The notes under the pieces are model-generated. The model searched no databases and had not been told where the DNA came from. It worked only from the letters and a program-made list of their open reading frames with translations. A DNA stretch of 64,000 nucleotides from Carex sylvatica (taxonomy: Eukaryota > Streptophyta > Magnoliopsida > Poales > Cyperaceae). The translations under genes were made by a program, and so were the position numbers. This document shows positions 1 to 14,700 of this stretch, piece after piece. Each line of letters begins with the position of its first letter. Position 1 is the first letter of the stretch. Where the stretch lies: the NCBI GenBank assembly GCA_964058845.1, contig CAXKVR010000204.1, forward strand, positions 1-64,000, read 5' to 3'.

Positions 1-3000
1 GTATTGTATTAGGGCAGTTAATGCCATATTATCTTACAATATAGCGACACTAATAGAGTGCTCCAACACCCTCAAATGGAGTGTTGTATTAGGGTTGCAA
101 ATGACCTTTAATTTTTCCATTTGGAGCCACTACAAGAGTGCTCCAAACACATTCTATTGGAGTAAAATACTAGGGTTGGAAATGCACTACTATCTTCCCT
201 TATAGAGACACTACAAGAGTGCACCAAACACCTTCTATTGGTGTGTTGTATTAGGGTTGTAAATGCCATATTATATTGTCATATAGAGGCACTACTAGAG
301 TCCTCCAAACTCCTTCAATTAGAGAGTTGTATTAGGGTTGTAAATGCACTATTATCTTCCTATATAGAGACACTACAAGATTGCTCCAAATTACTTCAAT
401 TGGAGTGTTGTATTAGGGTTGTAAATGCCCTATTATCTTTCAATCTGGAGACACTACTAGACTGCTTCAAACTTCTTCTATTGGAGTGTTGTATTAGGGT
501 TGTAAATGCCCTATTATCTAGCCATATAGAGACCACAATAGAGTGCTCCAAACACCTTCTATTATAGTGTTGTATTAGGATTGTAAAGGCACTATTATGC
601 TCCTATATATAGATAGTTCAAGAGTGCTCCAAACACCTTCTATTGGAGTGTTGTATTAGGGTTGTAAATGACGTATTATCAGACATTCTGAAGACACTAC
701 TACAGTGCTCCAAACACCTTCAATTGGAATAAAATATTAGGGTTGTAAATGCACTATTCCCATATAGAGACACTATCTAAGTGCTCCAAACACCATCAAT
801 TAGAGAGTTGTATTAGGGTTGTAAATGCACTATTATCTTCCTATATAGAGACACTACAAGAGTGCTCCATACACCTTCAATTTGAGTGTTGTATTAGGGT
901 TGCAAATGCCCTATTATCTTGCAATCTGGAGAAACTATTAGAGTGATCCAAACACCTTCAATTGGAGTGTTGATCTTCCCATATAGAGATACTACAAGAG
1001 TGGTCCAAACACCTTCTATTGGAGTATTGTATTATGGTTGTAAATGCACTATTATCTTTCTATATAGAGACACGACAAGAGTGCTCCAAACACCTTCAAT
1101 TGGAGTGTTGTATTAGGGTTGGAAATGGCCAATTATCTTTCCATCTACTAGAGTGCTCCAAACACCTTCAATTAGAGTGCTGCATTAGGGTTGTAAATGC
1201 ACTATTTTCTTCCTATATAGAGACACTACAACGGTGCTCCGAAAACCTTCAATTGGAGTGTTGTATTAGGGTTGTAAATACCCTATTAACTTGCCATATA
1301 GAGACAATAGCAGAGCTCTCCAAACCTTTTATAAGAGTGTTGTATTAGGGTTGTAAATGCACTATTATCTTTCCATATAAAGGCACTACAAGAATGCTAT
1401 AAACACATTCAATTGGAGTAAAATATTAGGGTTGTAAATGCACTACTATCTTCCCTTATAGAGACACTACAAGAGTGCACCAAACACATTCTATTGGTGT
1501 GTTGTATTAGGGTAGTAAATGTCATATTATATTGTCATATAGAGACACTACTAGGGTGCTCCAGACACCTTCAAATAGACCGTTGTAGTAGGGTTATAAA
1601 TGCACTATTATCTTCCTATATAGAGACACTTCAAGAGTTCTCCAAACACCTTCAATTGGAGTATTGTATTGGGGTTGTAGACGACCTATAATCTTTCCAT
1701 CTAGAGAAACTACTAGAGTGCTCCAAACACCTTCAATTGGAGTGTTGTATTAGAGTTGTAAATGCACATTTATATTCCTATATAGAGACACTACAAGAGT
1801 GCTCCAAACACCTTCAATTGGAGTGTTGTATTAGAGTTGTAAATGCCTTATCATCTTCCCATATAGAGACACTACAAGAGTGGTCCAAACATCCTCTATT
1901 GGAGTATTGTATTAGGGCAGTTAATGCCATATTATCTTACAATATAGCGACACTAATAGAGTGCTCCAACACCCTCAAATGGAGTGTTGTATTAGGGTTG
2001 CAAATGACCTTTAATTTTTCCATTTGGAGCCACTACAAGAGTGCTCCAAAAACACATTCTATTGGAGTAAAATACTAGGGTTGGAAATGCACTACTATCT
2101 TCCCTTATAGAGACACTACAAGAGTGCACCAAACACCTTCTATTGGTGTGTTGTATTAGGGTTGTAAATGCCATATTATATTGTCATATAGAGGCACTAC
2201 TAGAGTCCTCCAAACTCCTTCAATTAGAGAGTTGTATTAGGGTTGTAAATGCACTATTATCTTCCTATATAGAGACACTACAAGATTGCTCCAAATTACT
2301 TCAATTGGAGTGTTGTATTAGGGTTGTAAATGCCCTATTATCTTTCAATCTGGAGACACTACTAGACTGCTTCAAACTTCTTCTATTGGAGTGTTGTATT
2401 AGGGTTGTAAATGCCCTATTATCTAGCCATATAGAGACCACAATAGAGTGCTCCAAACACCTTCTATTATAGTGTTGTATTAGGATTGTAAAGGCACTAT
2501 TATGCTCCTATATATAGATAGTTCAAGAGTGCTCCAAACACCTTCTATTGGAGTGTTGTATTAGGGTTGTAAATGACGTATTATCAGACATTCTGAAGAC
2601 ACTACTACAGTGCTCCAAACACCTTCAATTGGAATAAAATATTAGGGTTGTAAATGCACTATTCCCATATAGAGACACTATCTAAGTGCTCCAAACACCA
2701 TCAATTAGAGAGTTGTATTAGGGTTGTAAATGCACTATTATCTTCCTATATAGAGACACTACAAGAGTGCTCCATACACCTTCAATTTGAGTGTTGTATT
2801 AGGGTTGCAAATGCCCTATTATCTTGCAATCTGGAGAAACTATTAGAGTGATCCAAACACCTTCAATTGGAGTGTTGATCTTCCCATATAGAGATACTAC
2901 AAGAGTGGTCCAAACACCTTCTATTGGAGTATTGTATTATGGTTGTAAATGCACTATTATCTTTCTATATAGAGACACGACAAGAGTGCTCCAAACACCT

Positions 3001-6000
3001 TCAATTGGAGTGTTGTATTAGGGTTGGAAATGGCCAATTATCTTTCCATCTACTAGAGTGCTCCAAACACCTTCAATTAGAGTGCTGCATTAGGGTTGTA
3101 AATGCACTATTTTCTTCCTATATAGAGACACTACAACGGTGCTCCGAAAACCTTCAATTGGAGTGTTGTATTAGGGTTGTAAATACCCTATTAACTTGCC
3201 ATATAGAGACAATAGCAGAGCTCTCCAAACCTTTTATAAGAGTGTTGTATTAGGGTTGTAAATGCACTATTATCTTTCCATATAAAGGCACTACAAGAAT
3301 GCTATAAACACATTCAATTGGAGTAAAATATTAGGGTTGTAAATGCACTACTATCTTCCCTTATAGAGACACTACAAGAGTGCACCAAACACATTCTATT
3401 GGTGTGTTGTATTAGGGTAGTAAATGTCATATTATATTGTCATATAGAGACACTACTAGGGTGCTCCAGACACCTTCAAATAGACCGTTGTAGTAGGGTT
3501 ATAAATGCACTATTATCTTCCTATATAGAGACACTTCAAGAGTTCTCCAAACACCTTCAATTGGAGTATTGTATTGGGGTTGTAGACGACCTATAATCTT
3601 TCCATCTAGAGAAACTACTAGAGTGCTCCAAACACCTTCAATTGGAGTGTTGTATTAGAGTTGTAAATGCACATTTATATTCCTATATAGAGACACTACA
3701 AGAGTGCTCCAAACACCTTCAATTGGAGTGTTGTATTAGAGTTGTAAATGCCTTATCATCTTCCCATATAGAGACACTACAAGAGTGGTCCAAACATCCT
3801 CTATTGGAGTATTGTATTAGGGCAGTTAATGCCATATTATCTTACAATATAGCGACACTAATAGAGTGCTCCAACACCCTCAAATGGAGTGTTGTATTAG
3901 GGTTGCAAATGACCTTTAATTTTTCCATTTGGAGCCACTACAAGAGTGCTCCAAACACATTCTATTGGAGTAAAATACTAGGGTTGGAAATGCACTACTA
4001 TCTTCCCTTATAGAGACACTACAAGAGTGCACCAAACACCTTCTATTGGTGTGTTGTATTAGGGTTGTAAATGCCATATTATATTGTCATATAGAGGCAC
4101 TACTAGAGTCCTCCAAACTCCTTCAATTAGAGAGTTGTATTAGGGTTGTAAATGCACTATTATCTTCCTATATAGAGACACTACAAGATTGCTCCAAATT
4201 ACTTCAATTGGAGTGTTGTATTAGGGTTGTAAATGCCCTATTATCTTTCAATCTGGAGACACTACTAGACTGCTTCAAACTTCTTCTATTGGAGTGTTGT
4301 ATTAGGGTTGTAAATGCCCTATTATCTAGCCATATAGAGACCACAATAGAGTGCTCCAAACACCTTCTATTATAGTGTTGTATTAGGATTGTAAAGGCAC
4401 TATTATGCTCCTATATATAGATAGTTCAAGAGTGCTCCAAACACCTTCTATTGGAGTGTTGTATTAGGGTTGTAAATGACGTATTATCAGACATTCTGAA
4501 GACACTACTACAGTGCTCCAAACACCTTCAATTGGAATAAAATATTAGGGTTGTAAATGCACTATTCCCATATAGAGACACTATCTAAGTGCTCCAAACA
4601 CCATCAATTAGAGAGTTGTATTAGGGTTGTAAATGCACTATTATCTTCCTATATAGAGACACTACAAGAGTGCTCCATACACCTTCAATTTGAGTGTTGT
4701 ATTAGGGTTGCAAATGCCCTATTATCTTGCAATCTGGAGAAACTATTAGAGTGATCCAAACACCTTCAATTGGAGTGTTGATCTTCCCATATAGAGATAC
4801 TACAAGAGTGGTCCAAACACCTTCTATTGGAGTATTGTATTATGGTTGTAAATGCACTATTATCTTTCTATATAGAGACACGACAAGAGTGCTCCAAACA
4901 CCTTCAATTGGAGTGTTGTATTAGGGTTGGAAATGGCCAATTATCTTTCCATCTACTAGAGTGCTCCAAACACCTTCAATTAGAGTGCTGCATTAGGGTT
5001 GTAAATGCACTATTTTCTTCCTATATAGAGACACTACAACGGTGCTCCGAAAACCTTCAATTGGAGTGTTGTATTAGGGTTGTAAATATCCTATTAACTT
5101 GCCATATAGAGACAATAGCAGAGCTCTCCAAACCTTTTATAAGAGTGTTGTTTTAGGGTTGTAAATGCACTATTATCTTTCCATATAAAGGCACTACAAG
5201 AATGCTATAAACACATTCAATTGGAGTAAAATATTAGGGTTGTAAATGCACTACTATCTTCCCTTATAGAGACACTACAAGAGTGCACCAAACACATTCT
5301 ATTGGTGTGTTGTATTAGGGTAGTAAATGTCATATTATATTGTCATATAGAGACACTACTAGGGTGCTCCAGACACCTTCAAATAGACCGTTGTAGTAGG
5401 GTTATAAATGCACTATTATCTTCCTATATAGAGACACTTCAAGAGTTCTCCAAACACCTTCAATTGGAGTATTGTATTGGGGTTGTAGACGACCTATAAT
5501 CTTTCCATCTAGAGAAACTACTAGAGTGCTCCAAACACCTTAAATTAGAGAGTTGTATTAGGGTTGTAAATGCACATTTATATTCCTATATAGAGACACT
5601 ACAAGAGTGCTCCAAACACCTTCAATTGGAGTGTTGTATTAGAGTTGTAAATGCCTTATCATCTTCCCATATAGAGACACTACAAGAGTGGTCCAAACAT
5701 CCTCTATTGGAGTATTGTATTAGGGCAGTTAATGCCATATTATCTTACAATATAGCGACACTAATAGAGTGCTCCAACACCCTCAAATGGAGTGTTGTAT
5801 TAGGGTTGCAAATGACCTTTAATTTTTCCATTTGGAGCCACTACAAGAGTGCTCCAAACACATTCTATTGGAGTAAAATACTAGGGTTGGAAATGCACTA
5901 CTATCTTCCCTTATAGAGACACTACAAGAGTGCACCAAACACCTTCTATTGGTGTGTTGTATTAGGGTTGTAAATGCCATATTATATTGTCATATAGAGG

Positions 6001-9000
6001 CACTACTAGAGTCCTCCAAACTCCTTCAATTAGAGAGTTGTATTAGGGTTGTAAATGCACTATTATCTTCCTATATAGAGACACTACAAGATTGCTCCAA
6101 ATTACTTCAATTGGAGTGTTGTATTAGGGTTGTAAATGCCCTATTATCTTTCAATCTGGAGACACTACTAGACTGCTTCAAACTTCTTCTATTGGAGTGT
6201 TGTATTAGGGTTGTAAATGCCCTATTATCTAGCCATATAGAGACCACAATAGAGTGCTCCAAACACCTTCTATTATAGTGTTGTATTAGGATTGTAAAGG
6301 CACTATTATGCTCCTATATATAGATAGTTCAAGAGTGCTCCAAACACCTTCTATTGGAGTGTTGTATTAGGGTTGTAAATGACGTATTATCAGACATTCT
6401 GAAGACACTACTACAGTGCTCCAAACACCTTCAATTGGAATAAAATATTAGGGTTGTAAATGCACTATTCCCATATAGAGACACTATCTAAGTGCTCCAA
6501 ACACCATCAATTAGAGAGTTGTATTAGGGTTGTAAATGCACTATTATCTTCCTATATAGAGACACTACAAGAGTGCTCCATACACCTTCAATTTGAGTGT
6601 TGTATTAGGGTTGCAAATGCCCTATTATCTTGCAATCTGGAGAAACTATTAGAGTGATCCAAACACCTTCAATTGGAGTGTTGATCTTCCCATATAGAGA
6701 TACTACAAGAGTGGTCCAAACACCTTCTATTGGAGTATTGTATTATGGTTGTAAATGCACTATTATCTTTCTATATAGAGACACGACAAGAGTGCTCCAA
6801 ACACCTTCAATTGGAGTGTTGTATTAGGGTTGGAAATGGCCAATTATCTTTCCATCTACTAGAGTGCTCCAAACACCTTCAATTAGAGTGCTGCATTAGG
6901 GTTGTAAATGCACTATTTTCTTCCTATATAGAGACACTACAACGGTGCTCCGAAAACCTTCAATTGGAGTGTTGTATTAGGGTTGTAAATACCCTATTAA
7001 CTTGCCATATAGAGACAATAGCAGAGCTCTCCAAACCTTTTATAAGAGTGTTGTATTAGGGTTGTAAATGCACTATTATCTTTCCATATAAAGGCACTAC
7101 AAGAATGCTATAAACACATTCAATTGGAGTAAAATATTAGGGTTGTAAATGCACTACTATCTTCCCTTATAGAGACACTACAAGAGTGCACCAAACACAT
7201 TCTATTGGTGTGTTGTATTAGGGTAGTAAATGTCATATTATATTGTCATATAGAGACACTACTAGGGTGCTCCAGACACCTTCAAATAGACCGTTGTAGT
7301 AGGGTTATAAATGCACTATTATCTTCCTATATAGAGACACTTCAAGAGTTCTCCAAACACCTTCAATTGGAGTATTGTATTGGGGTTGTAGACGACCTAT
7401 AATCTTTCCATCTAGAGAAACTACTAGAGTGCTCCAAACACCTTAAATTAGAGAGTTGTATTAGGGTTGTAAATGCACATTTATATTCCTATATAGAGAC
7501 ACTACAAGAGTGCTCCAAACACCTTCAATTGGAGTGTTGTATTAGAGTTGTAAATGCCTTATCATCTTCCCATATAGAGACACTACAAGAGTGGTCCAAA
7601 CATCCTCTATTGGAGTATTGTATTAGGGCAGTTAATGCCATATTATCTTACAATATAGCGACACTAATAGAGTGCTCCAACACCCTCAAATGGAGTGTTG
7701 TATTAGGGTTGCAAATGACCTTTAATTTTTCCATTTGGAGCCACTACAAGAGTGCTCCAAACACATTCTATTGGAGTAAAATACTAGGGTTGGAAATGCA
7801 CTACTATCTTCCCTTATAGAGACACTACAAGAGTGCACCAAACACCTTCTATTGGTGTGTTGTATTAGGGTTGTAAATGCCATATTATATTGTCATATAG
7901 AGGCACTACTAGAGTCCTCCAAACTCCTTCAATTAGAGAGTTGTATTAGGGTTGTAAATGCACTATTATCTTCCTATATAGAGACACTACAAGATTGCTC
8001 CAAATTACTTCAATTGGAGTGTTGTATTAGGGTTGTAAATGCCCTATTATCTTTCAATCTGGAGACACTACTAGACTGCTTCAAACTTCTTCTATTGGAG
8101 TGTTGTATTAGGGTTGTAAATGCCCTATTATCTAGCCATATAGAGACCACAATAGAGTGCTCCAAACACCTTCTATTATAGTGTTGTATTAGGATTGTAA
8201 AGGCACTATTATGCTCCTATATATAGATAGTTCAAGAGTGCTCCAAACACCTTCTATTGGAGTGTTGTATTAGGGTTGTAAATGACGTATTATCAGACAT
8301 TCTGAAGACACTACTACAGTGCTCCAAACACCTTCAATTGGAATAAAATATTAGGGTTGTAAATGCACTATTCCCATATAGAGACACTATCTAAGTGCTC
8401 CAAACACCATCAATTAGAGAGTTGTATTAGGGTTGTAAATGCACTATTATCTTCCTATATAGAGACACTACAAGAGTGCTCCATACACCTTCAATTTGAG
8501 TGTTGTATTAGGGTTGCAAATGCCCTATTATCTTGCAATCTGGAGAAACTATTAGAGTGATCCAAACACCTTCAATTGGAGTGTTGATCTTCCCATATAG
8601 AGATACTACAAGAGTGGTCCAAACACCTTCTATTGGAGTATTGTATTATGGTTGTAAATGCACTATTATCTTTCTATATAGAGACACGACAAGAGTGCTC
8701 CAAACACCTTCAGTTGGAGTGTTGTATTAGGGTTGGAAATGGCCAATTATCTTTCCATCTACTAGAGTGCTCCAAACACCTTCAATTAGAGTGCTGCATT
8801 AGGGTTGTAAATGCACTATTTTCTTCCTATATAGAGACACTACAACGGTGCTCCGAAAACCTTCAATTGGAGTGTTGTATTAGGGTTGTAAATACCCTAT
8901 TAACTTGCCATATAGAGACAATAGCAGAGCTCTCCAAACCTTTTATAAGAGTGTTGTATTAGGGTTGTAAATGCACTATTATCTTTCCATATAAAGGCAC

Positions 9001-9517
9001 TACAAGAATGCTATAAACACATTCAATTGGAGTAAAATATTAGGGTTGTAAATGCACTACTATCTTCCCTTATAGAGACACTACAAGAGTGCACCAAACA
9101 CATTCTATTGGTGTGTTGTATTAGGGTAGTAAATGTCATATTATATTGTCATATAGAGACACTACTAGGGTGCTCCAGACACCTTCAAATAGACCGTTGT
9201 AGTAGGGTTATAAATGCACTATTATCTTCCTATATAGAGACACTTCAAGAGTTCTCCAAACACCTTCAATTGGAGTATTGTATTGGGGTTGTAGACGACC
9301 TATAATCTTTCCATCTAGAGAAACTACTAGAGTGCTCCAAACACCTTCAATTGGAGTGTTGTATTAGAGTTGTAAATGCACATTTATATTCCTATATAGA
9401 GACACTACAAGAGTGCTCCAAACACCTTCAATTGGAGTGTTGTATTAGAGTTGTAAATGCCTTATCATCTTCCCATATAGAGACACTACAAGAGTGGTCC
9501 AAACATCCTCTATTGGA
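1..9517 (+). repeat. Satellite HOR-A: five ~1903-bp higher-order units of 81-bp monomers
   Basis: Head-to-tail 81-bp monomers, each starting near GTGTTGTATTAGGGTTGTAA and ending near GAGTGCTCCAAACACCTTC, are grouped into a higher-order unit of about 23.5 monomers. Units begin with the same junction (GTATTGTATTAGGGCAGTTA) at 1, 1904, 3809, 5712, 7615 and 9518, so lengths are 1903, 1905, 1903, 1903 and 1903 bp. Unit 2 is longer because of two extra A bases near 2048. The units look nearly identical by eye. Scattered changes include a C-to-T at about 5089 and a changed base at about 5152 in unit 3, and an A-to-G at about 8713 in unit 5. Units 3 and 4 share a multi-base variant patch at about 5535-5570 and 7440-7475. 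Monomers inside one unit differ much more from each other than the same position differs between units, which is the usual HOR signature. Confidence 0.95.
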
Positions 9518-9950
9518 GTATTGTATTAGGGCAGTTAATGCCATATTATCTTACAATATAGCGACACTAATAGAGTGCTCCAACACCCTCAAATGGAGTG
9601 TTGTATTAGGGTTGCAAATGACCTTTAATTTTTCCATTTGGAGCCACTACAAGAGTGCTCCAAACACATTCTATTGGAGTAAAATACTAGGGTTGGAAAT
9701 GCACTACTATCTTCCCTTATAGAGACACTACAAGAGTGCACCAAACACCTTCTATTGGTGTGTTGTATTAGGGTTGTAAATGCCATATTATATTGTCATA
9801 TAGAGGCACTACTAGAGTCCTCCAAACTCCTTCAATTAGAGAGTTGTATTAGGGTTGTAAATGCACTATTATCTTCCTATATAGAGACACTACAAGATTG
9901 CTCCAAATTACTTCAATTGGAGTGTTGTATTAGGGTTGCAAATGCCCTAT
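9518..9950 (+). repeat. Partial sixth HOR-A unit
   Basis: The sequence follows the HOR-A unit from its start junction for about 430 bp. It diverges after about 9950, where the next monomers (about 9960 onward) no longer match the corresponding HOR-A positions. This is the edge of the homogenised HOR-A block. Confidence 0.85.
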
Positions 9951-10639
9951 TATCTTTCCATCTGGAGACACTACTAGACTGCTCCAAACACCTTAAAATA
10001 GAGAGTTGTATTAGGGTTGTAAATGCACTATTATATTCCTATATAGAGACACTACAAGAGTGCACCAAACACCTTTTATTGGAGTGTTGTATTAGGGTTG
10101 TAAATGCACTACTATCGTCGCATATAGTGACACGACAAGAGTGCTCCAAACAACTTCTATTAGAGTGTCATATTTGGGTTGTAAATGTCCTATTATCTTG
10201 CTATATAGAGACACTACAAGAGTGGTACAAACACATTCAATTGGAGTAAAATACTAGGGTTGTAAATTCACTACTATCTTTCCATACATAGACACTACAA
10301 GAGTGCACCAAACACCTTCTATTGGTGTGTTGTATTTGGGTTGTAAATGCCATATTATATTCTCATATAGAGACACTACTAGGGTGCTCCAGACACCTTC
10401 AATTAGAGAGTTATATTAGGGTTGTAAATGCACTATTATACTCCTATATAGAGACACTACAAGAGTGCTCCAAACACTTTCAATTGGAGTGTTGTATTTG
10501 AGTTGTAAATGCTCTACTATCTTGCAATCTGGAGACACTACTAGAGTGATCCGAACACCTTAAATTGGAGTGTTGTATAAGTGTTGTAAATGCCCTATTA
10601 TCTAACTATATAGAGACTACTAGAGTGCTCCAAACACCC
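9951..10639 (+). repeat. Diverged 81-bp satellite monomers
   Basis: Same monomer family and orientation, with no higher-order period that I could find by eye. Monomers carry substitutions and small indels. No gene is visible. Confidence 0.8.
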
Positions 10640-11740
10640 TCAATTGGAGCGTTGTATTAGGGTTGTAAAGGCGCTATTATCCTCCCATATATAGACACTT
10701 CAAGAGTGGCCCAAACACCTTCAGTTGGAGTGTTGTATTAGGGTTGTAAATGCACTGTTATCTTCCCATATAGTTACCCGACAAGAGTGTTGCAAACACC
10801 TTCAATTGGAGTGTTGTATTAGGGTTGTAAATGCGCTATTATCCTCCCATATATAGACACTTCAGGAGTGGCCCAAACACCTTCAACTGGAGTGTTGTAT
10901 TAGGGTTGTAAATGCACTATTATCTTCCCATATAGTTACCCGACAAGAGTGTACCAAACACCTTCAATTGGAGTGTTGTATTAGGGTTGTAAATGACCTA
11001 TTATCTTTCCATATGGAGACACTACTGGAGTGTTGCAAACACCTTCAATTAGAGTTTTGTATTAGGGTTGTAAATGCGCTATTATCCTCCCATATATAGA
11101 CACTTCAAGAGTGGCCCAAACACCTTCAACTGGAGTGTTGTATTAGGGTTGTAAATGCACTATTATCTTCCCATATAGTTACCCGACAAGAGTGCTAAAA
11201 GCAGCTTCTATTGGAGTGTTGTATTAGAGTTGTAAATGTCCTATTATCTTTCCATATGGAGACACTACTGGAGTGTTGCAAACACCTTCAATTAGAGTTT
11301 TGTATTAGGGTTGTAAATGCGCTATTATCCTCCCATATATAGACACTTCAAGAGTGGCCCAAACACCTTCAACTGGAGTGTTGTATTAGGGTTGTAAATG
11401 CACTATTATCTTCCCATATAGTTACCCGACAAGAGTGTACCAAAGACCTTCAATTGGAGTGTTGTATTAGGGTCGTAAATGACCTATTATCTTTCCATAT
11501 GGAGACACTACTGGAGTGTTGCAAACACCTTCAATTAGAGTTTTGTATTAGGGTTGTAAATGCGCTATTATCCTCCCATATATAGACACTTCAAGAGTGG
11601 CCCAAACACCTTCAACTGGAGTGTTGTATTAGGGTTGTAAATGCACTATTATCTTCCCATATAGTTACCCGACAAGAGTGCTCCAAGCAGCTTCTATTGG
11701 AGTGTTGTATTAGAGTTGTAAATGTCCTATTATCTTGCCA
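10640..11740 (+). repeat. 243-bp trimeric satellite sub-array
   Basis: The marker ATGCGCTATTATCCTCCCAT occurs at 10831, 11074, 11317 and 11560, exactly 243 bp (three 81-bp monomers) apart. A related copy at 10669 lies 162 bp (two monomers) upstream. The trimer is a monomer with TATATAGACACTTCA, one with ATAGTTACCCGACAAGAG and one with CCATATGGAGACACTACTGG. It is a separate short HOR amplified between the two long HOR families. Confidence 0.9.
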
Positions 11741-14700
11741 TATACACTACAAGAGTGGTCCAAACACATTCAATGGGAGTAAAATATTAGGGTTATAAAT
11801 GCACTATTATCTTCCCATAGACAGTACCAGAGTGCTCCAAACACCATCAATTAGAGAGTTGTATTAGGGTTGTAAATGCACTATTATCTTCCTATATAGA
11901 GACACTACAAGCGTGCACCTTCAATTTGAGTGTTGTATTAGGGTTGAAAATGCCCTATTATCTTGCAATATGGAGAAACTATTAGAGTAATCCAAACACT
12001 TTCAATTGGAGTGTTGTATAAGGGTTGTAAATGCCCCATTATCTTCCCATATAGAGACACTACAAGAGTGGTCCAAACACCTTCAATTGGAGTGTTGTAT
12101 TAGGGTTGAAAATAACCAATTATCTTTCCATCTAGAGACACTACTAGAGTGCTCCAAACACCTTCTATTAGAGTGTTGTATTAGGGATTTAAATGCACTA
12201 TTATCTTCCAATATAGAGACACTACAAGAGTGCTCCAAACACATTCAGTTGGAGAATTGTATTAGGGTTGTAAATGCCCTATTATCTTGCCATACAGAGA
12301 CCCTAATTGAGTGCTCCAAACACCTTCAATTAGAGTGTTGTATTAGGATTGTAAATGCACTATTATCCTCCCATATAGAGACACTTCAAGAGTGCTCCAA
12401 ACACCTTCTATTGGAGTGTTGTATTAGGGTTGTAAATGTCCAATTATCATGCTATATAGAGACACTACTAGAGTGCTCCAAACACCTTCAATTGGAGTAA
12501 AATATTAGGGTTGTAAATGCACTATTATCGTCCCAATTAGAGACACTACCAGAGTGCTCCAAACACCATAAATTAGAGAGTTATATTAGGGTTGTAAATG
12601 CACTATTATCTTCCTATATAGAGACACTACAATAGTGCTCCATACACCTTCAATTTGAGTGTTGTATTAGGGTTGCAAATGCCCTTATTTCTTTTCCATC
12701 TGGAGACACTATTAGATTGCTCCAAACACCTTCAATTGGAGTGTTGTATTAGAGTTGTAAATGCTCTATTATCTTGCAATCTGGAGAAACTATTTGAGTG
12801 ATCCAAACACCTTCAATTGGAGTGTTGTATTAGGGTTGCAAATGCCCTTATTTCTTTTCCATCTGGAGACACTATTAGATTGCTCCAAACACCTTCAATT
12901 GGAGTGTTGTATTAGAGTTGTAAATGCTCTATTATCTTGCAATCTGGAGAAACTACTAGAGTGATCTAAACACCTTCAATTAGAGTGTTGTATTAGGGAT
13001 TTAAATGCATTATTATCTTCCTATATAGAGACACTACAAGAGTGCTCCAAACACATTCAGTTGAAGTATTGTATTAGGGTTTTAAATGCCCTATTATCTT
13101 GTAATCTGGAGACACTACTAGACTGCTTCAAACTCCTATTGGAGTGTTGTATTAGGGTTGTAAACGCCCTATTATCTTGCCATATAAAGATCCTAATTGA
13201 GTGCTCCAAACACCTTCAATTAGAGTGTTGTATTAGCATTGTAAATGCACTATTATCCTCCCATAAAGAGACACTTCAAGAGTGGTCTAAACACCTTCAA
13301 TTGGAATGTTGTATTTTGTAAATGCACTATTATCTTCCCATATAGAGACACGACAAGAGTGCTCCAAACACCTTCTATTGGAGTGTTGTATTATGGTTGT
13401 AAATGTCCGATTATCATGCCATATACACTACTATATTGCTCTAAACAACTTCTATTGGAGTAAAATATTAGTTTTGTAAATGTATTTTTATCTTAACATT
13501 TGGACACACTACTAGAGTGTTTCAAACACATTCAATTGAATTGTTGTATTAGGGTTGTAAATGCACTATTATCTTCCCATATAAGGACACTACAAATGTG
13601 CTCCAAACACCTTCAATTGGAGTGTTGTATTTGGGTTGTAAATGCCCTATTGTCTTGCAATATGGAGAAACTATTAGAGTAATCCAAACACCTTCAATTG
13701 GAGTGTTGTATAAGGGTTGTAAATGCCCTATTATCTTCCCATATAGAGACACTACAAGAGTGGTCCAAACACCTTCTATTGGAGTATTGTATTAGGATTT
13801 TTAATGCCCTATTGTCTAACTATATAGAGACACTACTAGACTGCTCCAAACACCCTCAATTGGAGTGTTGTATTAGGGTTGTAAATGTACTATTATCTTC
13901 CTATATAGAGACACTACAAAAGTGCTCCAAATAACTTCAATTGTAGTGTTGTATTAGGGTTGTAAATGACGTATTATCTTACAATTTGAAGACACTACTA
14001 CAGTGCTCCGAACACCTTCAATTGGAGTGTTGTATAAGGGTTTTAAATGCCCTATTATTTTCCATATAGTGACACTACAAGAGTGCTCCAAACACCTTCA
14101 ATTGGAGTGTTGTATTAGAGTTGTAAATGTCCTATTATGTTGCAATATGGAGACACCACTAGAGTGCTTTAAACACCTTCTATTGGAGTGTTGTATTAGG
14201 GTTGTAAATACCCTATTAACTTGCTATATAGAGACAATACCAGAGCGCTCCAAACACCTTTTATAGGAGTGTTTTATTAGGGTTGTAAATACACTATTAT
14301 CTTTCCATATAGAGACGCTACAAGGGTGAGCAAAACACCTTCAATTGGAGTGTTGTATTATGGTTGTAAATGCCATATTATCTTGTAATATGGAGAAACT
14401 ACTAGAGTGGTCCAAATACCTTCAATTGAAGTGTTGCATAAGGCTTGTAAATGCCCTATTATCTTCCCATATAGTAACACTACAAGAGTGCTCCAAACAC
14501 CTTCCATTGGAGTGTTGTAATAAGGTTGTAAATGCCCTATTATCTTGCCATATAGAGACACTACTAGAGTGCTCCAAACACCTTCAATTAAAGTGTTGCA
14601 TAAGGGTTTGTAATGCCCTATTATCTTCCAATATAGTGACATTACTATAGTGCTTCAAACACCTTTTATTGGAGTGTTGTATTAGTGTTGTAAATGCCCT

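Noticed and set aside
1..9517. CRISPR-like regular repeats
   Set aside because: Repeats are contiguous and diverged along the whole monomer, with no unique spacers, in a plant genome context. It is satellite DNA.
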